A DNA stretch of 64,000 nucleotides from Saprospirales bacterium (GCA_016711045.1 JADJTT010000001.1:310001-374000); one strand, 5' to 3'. Positions 35,673-44,896 are shown, counted from the first letter of the stretch. Numbers and translations: made by a program. The notes: generated by a model from the sequence alone, not told the origin.

Positions 35673-36680
35673 ATGAAAATAATAATTCCGATGGCGGGAC
35701 GTGGTTCCAGACTGCGCCCGCACACGCTTACCATTCCCAAACCCCTCCTTCCCATTGCCGGAAAACCTATGGTTCAGCGAATTGTGGAAGACCTGGCCGA
35801 TTCCATGTCGGAAAAGATCGATGAGATCGCGTTTGTGATCGGCGATTTTGGGAAAGAAGTGGAAGCCCATCTGCTTTCCATCGCCAATCATCTCGGTGCG
35901 AAAGGTCATATTTTCTACCAGACACAGCCCCTGGGTACAGCCCACGCGATCCTGTGTGCCCAGGAGTGCCTCAAAGGACACTGCCTGGTCGCCTTTGCCG
36001 ACACCCTTTTTCAAGCCGACTTTTCTATCGACCTAAAGGAAGACGGGGTGATTTGGGTGAAAAAAGTGGAAGACCCTTCCTCTTTTGGCGTCGTAAAAAC
36101 CGACGACAAGGGCATTATCACCGAATTTGTCGAAAAATCACCGGTCTTTGTCTCCGACCTGGCTATTGTAGGGATCTATTATTTCCGGGATGGCGAAAGC
36201 CTCCGCCAGGAATTGCAATACCTTCTCGACCACGATATCAAAGACAAAGGAGAATACCAGTTGACCTCCGCCCTGGAACACCTCAAACAAAAAGGTACCA
36301 GGTTCCGGGCAGCTACCATCCAGGAATGGCTGGACTGTGGCAACAAACAAAACATCATCGACACCAACCAGCGCATCCTTTCCATCAAACAGGGCGAAGA
36401 GAATGACATCTCTCCTAAAGCCACTATCGAAAACTCCGTGCTCATCCCCCCTTGTTTTGTAGGCCCTGGCACTACCATCCGAAATTCTGTAGTCGGGCCC
36501 TTTGTTTCTTTGGGCGACAATTCCCGGGTAGAGAACTCCGTTATTAAAAATAGCGTTATTCAAAACCAAACCCATATTACAAACGCCACGCTTTCCGGAT
36601 CAATGATCGGCAATCACGTAGAATACAAGGGCTCCGCCTCGAATATTAGTCTCGGAGATTACTCAACGCATACCACATGA
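35673..36680 (+). CDS. Sugar nucleotidyltransferase with left-handed beta-helix tail
   Basis: 335 residues. The N-terminal nucleotidyltransferase has MKIIIPMAGRGSRLRPHTLT (G-x-G-x-R loop) then PKPLLPIAGKP and VAFADTLF. The C-terminal hexapeptide repeats (about 245-320) include SPKATIENSVLIPPCF and GPFVSLGDNSRVENSVIKNS. This matches the glucose-1-phosphate thymidylyl/uridylyltransferase-like group with LbH tail. The true sugar cannot be read from the sequence. As first gene of an envelope operon, it may make a nucleotide sugar for surface polysaccharide. Its stop overlaps the start of the TPR gene by four bases (ATGA). Confidence 0.88.
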   Translation: MKIIIPMAGRGSRLRPHTLTIPKPLLPIAGKPMVQRIVEDLADSMSEKIDEIAFVIGDFGKEVEAHLLSIANHLGAKGHIFYQTQPLGTAHAILCAQECLKGHCLVAFADTLFQADFSIDLKEDGVIWVKKVEDPSSFGVVKTDDKGIITEFVEKSPVFVSDLAIVGIYYFRDGESLRQELQYLLDHDIKDKGEYQLTSALEHLKQKGTRFRAATIQEWLDCGNKQNIIDTNQRILSIKQGEENDISPKATIENSVLIPPCFVGPGTTIRNSVVGPFVSLGDNSRVENSVIKNSVIQNQTHITNATLSGSMIGNHVEYKGSASNISLGDYSTHTT

Positions 36681-38398
36681 ATCTTTCCATAAAGCATTTC
36701 CTGCTCTTTTTTACTTCCTGTTTCTTGTTTTACCTCCCCGTTCAGGCCCAGGAGGACGGACGCCTTTCAGAAAAAAAGATCAAAGAACAAGAACTCTTCA
36801 TCGAGGCCAACAAATTCAGGCTGCTGGGCAACCTGGACAAGGCTTCAGAGCTATTCCAGGAATTGCTGAAAAAAGACCGGCAAAACGATGCCGCTGCATA
36901 CGAACTGGCACGCATTTATACCGATCAAAACAACAACCGCGAAGCGCTCAATTACGCCAAACAGGCTGCTGCCATCGCACCCGACAACCTCTGGTATCAG
37001 CGCTTCCTCGCCGATAATTACCAGCGCAACAACCTCTTTCACGAAGCGGCTTTGATCTATGAACAATTGGTAGCAAAAGCGCCTTCTGACGAGTACAACT
37101 ACTTCAAATGGGCCTATTATCTCGTACAGGACGGGCAAAATGAAAAAGCGCTCGAGGTATACAACCAGCTGGAAAACCGCAACGGGATCAATGAAGAACT
37201 GAGCCGGCGAAAACATTCGCTCTATCTGGGTATCGGCGACACCAAAAGCGCGGAAAAAGAACTGGTACGACTTTCCGAAGCGTTTCCCGGCAATACGGAT
37301 TTCCTCCATCTCCTCGCAGGGTTTTACCGGCAGATGAATAACTCCCCAGCCGCGCTGGCTACTTTCAAGAAAATCCTCGAAATCGACCCCAACGACTCCA
37401 AAGCCTATTTCGCTATTTCTTCCCTGGAAACGCCAGGCTCGGACGACGACGCTTTTCTCCACAGCCTCGAACCTATCTTTCAAAATCCGCAGGTCGATCT
37501 GGATGACAAGATCATGCAGATTCTTCCCTACGCTCAAAAAGCCGCTGCCACCGACGATCAGGCGCTTGCCAATGAATTGCTCCAGCTGGCCTCCATACTC
37601 GATCGCATTCACCCGGGCCAGGCCAAAGTATGCGCCCTTAATGGAGACCTCCTCAACCTCACCGGCCAACCGGCCAAAGCGCTGGAACGATACCGCCAGG
37701 CTGTGGAACTGGACGGCTCCGTCTTTTCTGTATGGGAACAACTATTCCGGCTTTCAATGGAAATGGCTGATTACCGGTCCCTTGTATTTTTTACCGAAAA
37801 AGCCATGGACCTCTACCCCAACCAGGTAATGGTCTTTTTCTACAACGGCCTGGGCTATTGCCGGCAGGAAATTTACGATAAAGGCCTTTCCTCCCTCGAA
37901 CAAGCCCTGCTTATGACCGGCAAGAATACAGGACTAAAAATTCAGGTCATGACCCAATTGGGAATCGCCTACCAACAAGCCGACAAAGTCCAGAAGTGTG
38001 ACCAAACCTTTCAGCAGGCATTGCAATTGGCGCCCGACAACCCGACAGTGCTCGACGGCTATAGCTTCGCCCTCGCTACCCGGGGTGAAAACCTGGACAA
38101 AGCCTTGGCGATGATCCAAAAGGCCAACGACCTGCTTCCTGGCAACGGCCGCATAGAAGCTACCTTCGGGTGGGTTTTGTACAAGCAAAAAAATTACGAA
38201 GAAGCCTTCCAATGGTTTCAAAACGCCCTGAATCACGGCGGGGAAACCGATGCGACCACGCTGGAACACTACGGCGACCTGCTCTACCAACGCGATGATG
38301 CCAACCAAGCCGTGGAATACTGGCAAAAAGCATTGGATATTGGCTTCCCCTCCACACGTCTTCAAAAGAAAATCGCCGACCGGAAATTATATGAATAA
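36677..38398 (+). CDS. Secreted TPR-repeat protein
   Basis: 573 residues with a signal peptide (MNLSIKHFLLFFTSCFLFYL, cleaved after VQAQ). It consists of tandem tetratricopeptide repeats over its whole length, such as KFRLLGNLDKASELFQELL, AAYELARIYTDQNNNREAL and FGWVLYKQKNYEEAFQWFQ. It is likely periplasmic or outer-membrane associated and acts as a protein-binding scaffold. It is translationally coupled to both neighbours: ATGA with the upstream gene and an eight-base overlap with the DUF4292 lipoprotein gene. This order, TPR protein then DUF4292 then M23 protein, recurs in Bacteroidota and suggests a shared envelope job. Confidence 0.9.
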   Translation: MNLSIKHFLLFFTSCFLFYLPVQAQEDGRLSEKKIKEQELFIEANKFRLLGNLDKASELFQELLKKDRQNDAAAYELARIYTDQNNNREALNYAKQAAAIAPDNLWYQRFLADNYQRNNLFHEAALIYEQLVAKAPSDEYNYFKWAYYLVQDGQNEKALEVYNQLENRNGINEELSRRKHSLYLGIGDTKSAEKELVRLSEAFPGNTDFLHLLAGFYRQMNNSPAALATFKKILEIDPNDSKAYFAISSLETPGSDDDAFLHSLEPIFQNPQVDLDDKIMQILPYAQKAAATDDQALANELLQLASILDRIHPGQAKVCALNGDLLNLTGQPAKALERYRQAVELDGSVFSVWEQLFRLSMEMADYRSLVFFTEKAMDLYPNQVMVFFYNGLGYCRQEIYDKGLSSLEQALLMTGKNTGLKIQVMTQLGIAYQQADKVQKCDQTFQQALQLAPDNPTVLDGYSFALATRGENLDKALAMIQKANDLLPGNGRIEATFGWVLYKQKNYEEAFQWFQNALNHGGETDATTLEHYGDLLYQRDDANQAVEYWQKALDIGFPSTRLQKKIADRKLYE

Positions 38399-39164
38399 GC
38401 CCATCCTTGGCATCTCGCTGCTAGTCTTGTCCCTACTGGTAAGCAGCTGTAACCTCTTTCGCCATGCGGCCACCAGTACGGACGAGCTGCCCGAACGAAG
38501 CGCTAAATTTCTCTTGAAGAAACTGGTGCAGCAACAGGTGGACCTGGAGTGGTTTAGCGCCAAAGCCCGCATTAACTACGCGGATGAAAACTTTTCCATC
38601 TCGGCTACCGCCAATCTGCGCATGCGGAAAGACAGCATCATCTGGGCCAATGTAAAAAAACTGAATATTGAAGCTGGCCGGGCACTCATTCGCCCCGACT
38701 CCTTTTTCGTCATCGACCGGATCAACCGGCAATATTCCAGGCAACCGGTGAGTGCCATCACAGATATGTTTCAAGTACCTGCCAATTTTCAGATGCTGCA
38801 AACCATCCTCCTCGGTAATCCAGTGTTCCTCACTACCGACCTCCAGGCAGGAGTAGAAGCTCCGTTCTATACCCTTCGTGGAGAAGACGACCGGTATACG
38901 ACAATCTACCATCTCGATGGCAAAGATTATTCCCTCCAAAAAATCACATTTATCGAAAAAATGGAGCGCAGAGAGGTCAGCATGGGGCTCTCCGACTATA
39001 AAACCCTGGGTAAGAAGCAAAAATTTGCTTATTTTCGTACGCTAAGGGTCGATAGCCCGCAAACAGGCCCTCTCTTTATTGAAATCGAATTTTCCAAGTT
39101 AGAAATTAACACGCCTAAGAGCATAGAATTTGAGATCCCCAGCCGATATAGTGAAATCAATTAG
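38391..39164 (+). CDS. DUF4292 lipoprotein
   Basis: 257 residues from the ATG at 38391; the open frame to its left is an out-of-frame reading of the TPR gene. It has a lipoprotein signal with lipobox LLVSSC, so a lipid anchor at Cys21 is expected. The body is beta-rich, e.g. WFSAKARINYADENFSISA, RMRKDSIIWANVKKL and EAGRALIRPDSFFVIDR. This fits the LolA/LolB-like fold proposed for DUF4292, so lipid or lipoprotein handling at the outer membrane is possible but not proven. It overlaps the TPR gene and the EnvC-like gene on either side. Confidence 0.87.
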   Translation: MNKPILGISLLVLSLLVSSCNLFRHAATSTDELPERSAKFLLKKLVQQQVDLEWFSAKARINYADENFSISATANLRMRKDSIIWANVKKLNIEAGRALIRPDSFFVIDRINRQYSRQPVSAITDMFQVPANFQMLQTILLGNPVFLTTDLQAGVEAPFYTLRGEDDRYTTIYHLDGKDYSLQKITFIEKMERREVSMGLSDYKTLGKKQKFAYFRTLRVDSPQTGPLFIEIEFSKLEINTPKSIEFEIPSRYSEIN

Positions 39165-40359
39165 CAGAAAGGTTCTCTTTGCCGCACTCCTTTTTTTGCC
39201 TCTCTTTGCCTTTTCCCAGGAACGGCAGATGCTGGAAGAAAAGCGCCAGAAGCTCATCCAGGATATCCAAAAAGCAGAACGGCTCCTGACGGAAACCAAG
39301 AAAACCAAGGAAACCACCCTCCTCCGGTTCAATACGTTGCAGGAGCAGATCAAAAAGCGCAAACAGCTGATCCAAACCCTGGAAGCCGAAGTGCAACTCT
39401 CAGAGGAGAGCCTCACAAATGTCCATCATATCATTCAGTCGCTTCAAAGCGATGTCGACAAATTATACCGGGAATACGGGCAAATGGTTCGTATCGCTTA
39501 CCGGCAAAAACTCTCCATGGGCCGGATTATGTTCCTCTTTTCCGCCCATAGCCTGAACGACGCTTTCCGACGCTGGCAATACCTGAAACAGTACGACCGG
39601 TACCGGGAAAAACAGGCCCACCTCATCCAGGAGACTCAGTCTTCCCTCCAAATCCAGTTTCTGGAACTGGAAGCCCGCAAGCAGGAAAAACAGTCCCTGC
39701 TGGAAACCACTCAGCAGCAGGCCGGCCACCTGGAAACAGAGCTCAACCAAAAGAACCAATTGCTAAAGACCCTCAAATCGGATGAAAGCCGCCTGTTGAG
39801 TGACTTGAAAACGAAACGAAAAGCGCACGAACAGCTCAACTCGGCCATCGAAAAGATCATTCGGGAAGAAATGGCCAAAGCCCGAAAAGAAGAACGCAAA
39901 GTAGAAAACAGCGCCGTAGTCAACGCAGCAGCCGAAACTTCTTCCAATTTTGAAGGCCTCAAAGGCCGAATGAGCTGGCCCGTAAAAAGTGGAACCATCA
40001 CGGGCTACTTTGGCAGGCAGGAACACCCTTCGATATCCGGGGTCTATCTTACAAATAACGGCATCGATATCCGAACGGACCTCGACGCCACCGTCCAGTG
40101 TATCTTTCAGGGGGAAGTCGTCGGCGTGCAATTCATCCCGGGATATAGTAGTTATATGGCCATCATCCGGCACGGGTCCTACTACACGGTCTATTCCAAT
40201 CTGGAAGAAGTCGTCGTAAAACGCGGACAAACCATTAAGGCTCAGGAAACGATCGGCAAAGTGCGCACCGACCCGAAGACCAATGCAGCAGAAGTCCATT
40301 TTGAGGTCTGGAAGGAAAAAAACCGGATGAATCCACTCGATTGGCTGGCAACCCGATAA
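39151..40359 (+). CDS. EnvC-like murein hydrolase activator (degenerate M23/LytM domain)
   Basis: 402 residues from the GTG at 39151; the longer TTG start at 39130 lies within the previous gene. It has a signal peptide (SRKVLFAALLFLPLFAFSQ) and then a long coiled coil (about 25-250, e.g. QERQMLEEKRQKLIQDIQKA). The C-terminal LytM domain (about 280-402) begins MSWPVKSGTITGYFGRQEHP. Two of the four zinc ligands of active M23 enzymes are replaced: Asn in LTNNGIDIRTD for the first His, and Glu in AAEVHFEV for the first His of HxH. As in E. coli EnvC, this fits an activator of peptidoglycan amidases, not an enzyme. It is the last gene of the operon from 35673. Confidence 0.88.
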   Translation: MKSISRKVLFAALLFLPLFAFSQERQMLEEKRQKLIQDIQKAERLLTETKKTKETTLLRFNTLQEQIKKRKQLIQTLEAEVQLSEESLTNVHHIIQSLQSDVDKLYREYGQMVRIAYRQKLSMGRIMFLFSAHSLNDAFRRWQYLKQYDRYREKQAHLIQETQSSLQIQFLELEARKQEKQSLLETTQQQAGHLETELNQKNQLLKTLKSDESRLLSDLKTKRKAHEQLNSAIEKIIREEMAKARKEERKVENSAVVNAAAETSSNFEGLKGRMSWPVKSGTITGYFGRQEHPSISGVYLTNNGIDIRTDLDATVQCIFQGEVVGVQFIPGYSSYMAIIRHGSYYTVYSNLEEVVVKRGQTIKAQETIGKVRTDPKTNAAEVHFEVWKEKNRMNPLDWLATR

Positions 40360-40468
40360 ATAATTACCTCTTTCAGGAACCGGATACACCTTTTTGACAT
40401 TATAGCCTTGACATTGCAAATAAACACACGGAGCAAAACGACCAGCTCCCTCCACAACCAGATGAACT

Positions 40469-41683
40469 ATGGGGAATGATTGGAAAATAGGGGAGAAAAC
40501 CCAAAACGGACTAAAGAAAACAACCGAATTCGCCGTCCTGGTGGGCTTGATCACCCCGGAACAAACCGAAGAACAAGTCAACGAATATCTCGATGAACTG
40601 GAATTCCTGGCCCTGACAGCCGGAGCGGAAACGGTGGTGCGATTTGTCCAAAAGCTCTCTCATCCGGACTCCCGAACCTTTATCGGAAGCGGGAAGGTGG
40701 AAATGATCCACCAGTATATCGAGCGCCATGAAGAAGTGAACCTCGTGATCTTCGACGATGACCTCACCGGCAAGCAACTAAACATCCTGGAAAAAGAACT
40801 CAAGGTCAAGATCGTAGACCGGAGCAGCCTCATCCTCGATATTTTTGCTTCCCGGGCCCAAACCGCACAGGCAAAGACCCAGGTAGAACTGGCCCAAATG
40901 CAATACCTTCTTCCCAGACTTCGCGGCCTTTGGACGCACCTGGAGCGCCAACGAGGGGGTATCGGCATGCGTGGACCCGGGGAAAAGGAGATCGAGACCG
41001 ACCGCCGGATCGTACGCGACAAGATCGCCTTGCTCAAGAAAAAACTCGAAAAGATCGACCAGCAAAACGTAACTATGCGCAAGCAACGGAGCTCCCTCAT
41101 CCGGGTAGCCCTGGTTGGATATACCAATGTCGGCAAGTCTACCCTCATGAACCTGCTGGCCAAATCTGAAGTGTTTGCCGAAAATAAACTCTTTGCCACG
41201 CTCGATACCACCGTGCGGAAAGTCGCTTGGGAAAATACGCCCTTCCTGATGTCAGACACCGTAGGATTTATCCGGAAATTGCCCCACCACCTCGTCGAAA
41301 GCTTCAAATCCACCCTCGATGAGGTCCGGGAAAGCGATATCCTACTCCATATAGTCGACATCGCCCACCCTTCATTCGAAGACCAAATTCGCACGGTCGA
41401 AGAAACCCTCCAAAGCCTCGATGCCCGAAACAAACCCACCCTGTTGGTGTTCAATAAAATGGACCTCTACCGGGATATCTATTTCGACAAATTGCTCGAG
41501 GAGGAGGGCAAACAAGAGATCGAGACCAACCTCAAGGAGAAATTGCGCCGCGAATTCGGCTACGAAAATGTATTCATCTCCGCCAAGTCACGTGAAAATT
41601 TGGAGGAACTTCGCGGAATCCTTCTTAAAATGGTCCGGGAACAGTATCTTATACGCTACCCCCACGAAGTAAAACAATGGTGA
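40469..41683 (+). CDS. hflX: Ribosome-associated GTPase HflX
   Basis: 404 residues. It is a heat-stress-linked GTPase that splits stalled ribosomes. The N-terminal HflX domain (about 20-180) has SHPDSRTFIGSGKVEMI and the glycine-rich GLWTHLERQRGGIGMRGPGE. The G domain has Walker A GYTNVGKSTLMN (Lys223), DTVGFIRKLPHHL (G3) and FNKMDLY (G4). The C-terminus is short. It starts 109 bases after the EnvC-like gene, and the M29 peptidase gene starts four bases after its stop, so these two are probably co-transcribed. Confidence 0.95.
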   Translation: MGNDWKIGEKTQNGLKKTTEFAVLVGLITPEQTEEQVNEYLDELEFLALTAGAETVVRFVQKLSHPDSRTFIGSGKVEMIHQYIERHEEVNLVIFDDDLTGKQLNILEKELKVKIVDRSSLILDIFASRAQTAQAKTQVELAQMQYLLPRLRGLWTHLERQRGGIGMRGPGEKEIETDRRIVRDKIALLKKKLEKIDQQNVTMRKQRSSLIRVALVGYTNVGKSTLMNLLAKSEVFAENKLFATLDTTVRKVAWENTPFLMSDTVGFIRKLPHHLVESFKSTLDEVRESDILLHIVDIAHPSFEDQIRTVEETLQSLDARNKPTLLVFNKMDLYRDIYFDKLLEEEGKQEIETNLKEKLRREFGYENVFISAKSRENLEELRGILLKMVREQYLIRYPHEVKQW

Positions 41684-41687
41684 CACT

Positions 41688-42803
41688 ATGGAATCCATCC
41701 TTACAAAATACGCTAATCTGCTCGTCCACTACTGCCTGGAGATCCGGGAGGGCGACTGGCTCTATATCAGCACGACTACCCTGGCCGAGCCCCTGGTCCG
41801 TGAAGTATACCGACAGGCCGTACGGGCAGGCGCCAATGTCGAAACAGACCTGAGCTTCGCTGAGCGGGGCCGGATCTTTTTGGAGGAAGCGGGCGAGAAA
41901 CAACTCCAGAACCCGCCGCCTTTCCATAAATATGCCATGGACCATTTCAATGCCTACCTGTATATCCGGGCGCCTTTCAACTTGCGGGAGGATCAACACG
42001 CCGATCCCGCCAAGGTGAAAATCCGGCAAGAGGCCATGGCGCCGGTACAAAAAACCTACTTCGAACGTACCGCTACCCGAGACCTCAAACGCAATCTTTG
42101 CCAGTTTCCTACCCAGGCTGCCGCACAGGAAGCCGGTATGTCGCTCGAAGAATATGAACATTTCGTCTACGGTGCCTGCAAACTGTTCGAGCCTGACCCT
42201 GTGCAGAGTTGGCTCGACGTGCGCAAAGCCCAGCAAGAGATCGTCGACCTCCTCAATCAACGCAGCGAAGTGCATTATAAGGGCGATGGTATCGATATAA
42301 AATTCAAAACCAATGGCCGGATTTGGATGAACTCCGATGGCCAAACCAATATGCCTTCCGGGGAAGTCTATACCTCCCCACTGGAAGATTCCGTAAACGG
42401 AACCGTGCATTTCTCCTATCCGGCGGTATATATGGGGCACGAGGTTGAGGGCGTCACACTTTGGGTGAAAGACGGCCTGGTAGAAAAATGGGAAGCCCGC
42501 CGCGGGAAGCCCTTCCTGGATGAGATCTTCCAAATCCCCGGCACGCGCCGCTTTGGCGAAGCTGCGATCGGCACCAATTACGGCATTAAACAATTTTCCA
42601 AGAATATCCTCTTTGATGAAAAGATCGGCGGTACCATTCACATGGCCATCGGACAATCATACCTTCAAACAGGTGGACAAAACAAGTCGACCGTGCATTG
42701 GGATATGATCGCTGACATGATGAATGGAGGTATGATCTTCGCCGATGGGGAGAAAATATACGAAAACGGGCGTTTTCTTTTCCTGGATTGGCCGGAAAAC
42801 TAA
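41688..42803 (+). CDS. M29 family metallo-aminopeptidase
   Basis: 371 residues. It belongs to the thermophilic aminopeptidase family (AmpS/AmpT/PepS), cytoplasmic enzymes with two metal ions that remove N-terminal residues. The family ligand regions can be seen: MPSGEVYTSPLEDSVNG (Glu), RRFGEAAIGTNYGI (Glu), DEKIGGTIHMAIGQSY (His) and KSTVHWDMIADM (His and Asp). Length is slightly under the usual 400. It follows hflX with four bases between. The usual physiological role is peptide recycling; a more exact substrate cannot be deduced. Confidence 0.92.
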   Translation: MESILTKYANLLVHYCLEIREGDWLYISTTTLAEPLVREVYRQAVRAGANVETDLSFAERGRIFLEEAGEKQLQNPPPFHKYAMDHFNAYLYIRAPFNLREDQHADPAKVKIRQEAMAPVQKTYFERTATRDLKRNLCQFPTQAAAQEAGMSLEEYEHFVYGACKLFEPDPVQSWLDVRKAQQEIVDLLNQRSEVHYKGDGIDIKFKTNGRIWMNSDGQTNMPSGEVYTSPLEDSVNGTVHFSYPAVYMGHEVEGVTLWVKDGLVEKWEARRGKPFLDEIFQIPGTRRFGEAAIGTNYGIKQFSKNILFDEKIGGTIHMAIGQSYLQTGGQNKSTVHWDMIADMMNGGMIFADGEKIYENGRFLFLDWPEN

Positions 42804-42933
42804 ATTTTCTCCCATATCCGGGGTAAAAACATCGCCGGATACGCGTAAAATTTATAACTTTCCGGACTAATAATGGAGAACCTAAAGAGAACCGAAACGC
42901 GATTTATTCCACGAACTAACCCGAAGACTAAAA

Positions 42934-43659
42934 GTGAACTCCAACAATTTTGCGATCCTCGAACTAAAATATGGCAACATATACGGGGGCTTCCCCAATT
43001 TTTTTGCCATTGCTGAAATCTCTTTGCTCGTTTTTGACGCCCGTGGAAACAAAGTATTTGTGGAAACGTGGCGGAATGGCCTGGATATCGACTACGTGAG
43101 TGTCTTTTCCAAAGTAAACGAATTGGGCCATACGATATCGAGAGTGAAGGAGGTAGTCAATATGAGAACCGGCCGAACCCGCCCCTTCCAGGAAGAATTT
43201 CACCTGGATAAGGAGCCGCTCGACTTCCTGTTCCGGAAACTTAAACCCGTACAGCAGTGGGTTAAAAAATTCATGCTCACCAACCTGAAGAAATATGATA
43301 TCCGCGATATCATCACGTTCGATGGTCGCCGGGATATATTCCTCTGCGAAAAATCGGGTGTCTTCCTCGACCGTATGAATATTGTCGACTTGCAAAAGGA
43401 CCTCAATAAGGAGACCGACTACCTCTTCTCCCTCAATAAACTCTCGGTAATCGCCAACTTCCGTATCGAAGGATCATACCTCCGCTCTAACAACCTGGAG
43501 TATTGGCTACACCCGATCGCAGCCAAACAACTTCAGCCCAAAACTGCTGCCTGGGACGCTGCCCGTCTTCTAATGGTGTACAATGAATACACCAAATTTC
43601 ACGACGACTTTATGATAAAAGCAGCTCTTTTATTGAATAAGATCCAGGCGATGAAGTAA
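42934..43659 (+). CDS. Protein of unknown function with a faint DEDD-exonuclease-like pattern
   Basis: 241 residues, GTG start, no signal peptide. I do not recognise a named family. The order of motifs recalls the RNase H-like DEDDh fold: an opening strand FAILELKYGN where ExoI has DxE; IITFDGRRDIFLCEKSGV, reminiscent of ExoII; and a C-terminal TAAWDAARLLMVYNEY, reminiscent of ExoIII. The first acidic pair is not kept, so catalysis by this site is doubtful. Close homologues are probably limited to Bacteroidota. The 3' end overlaps the convergent rfbA gene by 30 bases. Confidence 0.6.
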   Translation: MNSNNFAILELKYGNIYGGFPNFFAIAEISLLVFDARGNKVFVETWRNGLDIDYVSVFSKVNELGHTISRVKEVVNMRTGRTRPFQEEFHLDKEPLDFLFRKLKPVQQWVKKFMLTNLKKYDIRDIITFDGRRDIFLCEKSGVFLDRMNIVDLQKDLNKETDYLFSLNKLSVIANFRIEGSYLRSNNLEYWLHPIAAKQLQPKTAAWDAARLLMVYNEYTKFHDDFMIKAALLLNKIQAMK

Positions 43660-44514
43660 ATATTCTCCATACCCGCTCTTTAGATATTTATGCCCCAACT
43701 TCGCTAGCTGTGCATCGTCGATAAAGCCCATCTGCCAGGCTACTTCCTCGATACAGCCGATCTTCAGGCCCTGTCGCTCCTCGATGACCTGGATAAACTG
43801 CCCGGCTTGCATGAGCGACTGATGGGTACCCGTGTCCAGCCAGGCGACGCCACGGCTCAATACCCCCACTTTTAACTTGCCCATCTCCAGATAGTATTTG
43901 TTCACATCTGTGATTTCCAGTTCTCCCCGCGGACTGGGCTTCAGGTTGCGTGCGATATCCACCACCTGGTTATCGTAAAAATACAAGCCAGGCACCGCGT
44001 AATTCGATTTCGGATGCACCGGCTTCTCTTCAATCGAAATCGCCTTGAAATTTTGATCGAACTCCACTACCCCATACCGTTCCGGGTCGGCCACGCGGTA
44101 GGCAAAAACGATACCTCCGTCCGGGTCGTTGCTGGATTGCAGCAACTCTTCGAGCCCGTGGCCATAAAAGATATTGTCGCCCAGAATCAGGGCTGCGGAA
44201 TCGTCGCCAATAAAATCGGCGCCCAGAATAAACGCCTGTGCCAAACCCTCCGGATTCGGCTGCTCCATATAGTGGAAGTTGCATCCCAGTTCGCTGCCGT
44301 CCTGCAATAATTTTTTAAAATTCGGCAGATCTGCCGGCGTCGAAATGACCATGATGTCCCGGATCCCTGCCGAAAGGAGCGTGGAAAGGGGATAGTAGAT
44401 CATGGGCTTGTCGTAGACCGGCATGAGTTGCTTGCTCACCGCCAGGGTCAGCGGATACAAGCGCGTACCCAAACCGCCTGCAAGGATGATTCCCTTCGTT
44501 TTGTTAGTTTTCAG
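43630..44514 (-). CDS. rfbA: Glucose-1-phosphate thymidylyltransferase with a CTG start
   Basis: 294 residues. It makes dTDP-glucose, the first step to dTDP-L-rhamnose and other surface sugars. The nucleotide-binding loop is KGIILAGGLGTRLYPLT, with SKQLMPVYDKPMIYYPLS and ALILGDNIFYGHGL after it; these are close to textbook RfbA. The loop lies upstream of the first TTG (44472). An in-frame TAG at 44517-44515 leaves only CTG at 44514 as a sensible start, giving KTNKTKGIILAGG. It overlaps the upstream hypothetical gene by 11 bases, so re-initiation may explain the unusual codon. No rfbB, C or D is present in the window. Confidence 0.9.
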   Translation of the reverse strand: MKTNKTKGIILAGGLGTRLYPLTLAVSKQLMPVYDKPMIYYPLSTLLSAGIRDIMVISTPADLPNFKKLLQDGSELGCNFHYMEQPNPEGLAQAFILGADFIGDDSAALILGDNIFYGHGLEELLQSSNDPDGGIVFAYRVADPERYGVVEFDQNFKAISIEEKPVHPKSNYAVPGLYFYDNQVVDIARNLKPSPRGELEITDVNKYYLEMGKLKVGVLSRGVAWLDTGTHQSLMQAGQFIQVIEERQGLKIGCIEEVAWQMGFIDDAQLAKLGHKYLKSGYGEYLLHRLDLIQ

Positions 44515-44896
44515 CTAATGGAAAGTCAACTCCGGTGATGTCCATCGACTCCTCCCTGTGCAAAAAGATAAACGTGGCGCCCAATTCGCTCAGCAGGAAT
44601 AAACACAATTCCTGCTCCGGGTCTTTGTACACCGACCGGAAATGGTCGACCATGTTCTCATTAATGATGCGTTTGGCTACAAACTCTTCCAGGGTGGAAG
44701 CATTGACCGACCAATTGCCTTTCACTTCTTCCCGGTGAATGAACGGAATCCCGAGCTCAATCTCGTGCTGGTGTACCACCATGATCGGATATTTGGAAAC
44801 CTCTTGCTCCAGGATAGTATCCACCGCCTGGCTCATCGCCTTCCGGTATGGCGCCAATTCGATGTCGAGTATTTTTAATTGCTGTTTTTTATCCAT
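44504..44896 (-). CDS. Hypothetical protein between a metallophosphoesterase and rfbA
   Basis: 130 residues from the ATG at 44896; the longer open frame to 44986 would overlap the upstream gene. The sequence is soluble, acidic and without signal peptide or membrane helix. Segments such as LDIELAPYRKAMSQAVDTIL and YKDPEQELCLFLLSELGATF are likely helical. I do not recognise a family. It sits 26 bases after the metallophosphoesterase and overlaps the CTG start of rfbA, so the three genes are probably one transcript. Confidence 0.65.
   Translation of the reverse strand: MDKKQQLKILDIELAPYRKAMSQAVDTILEQEVSKYPIMVVHQHEIELGIPFIHREEVKGNWSVNASTLEEFVAKRIINENMVDHFRSVYKDPEQELCLFLLSELGATFIFLHREESMDITGVDFPLAEN

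Noticed and set aside
44472..44514. TTG at 44472 as start of rfbA
   Set aside because: It would remove the KGIILAGG part of the nucleotide-binding loop, which RfbA cannot lose.
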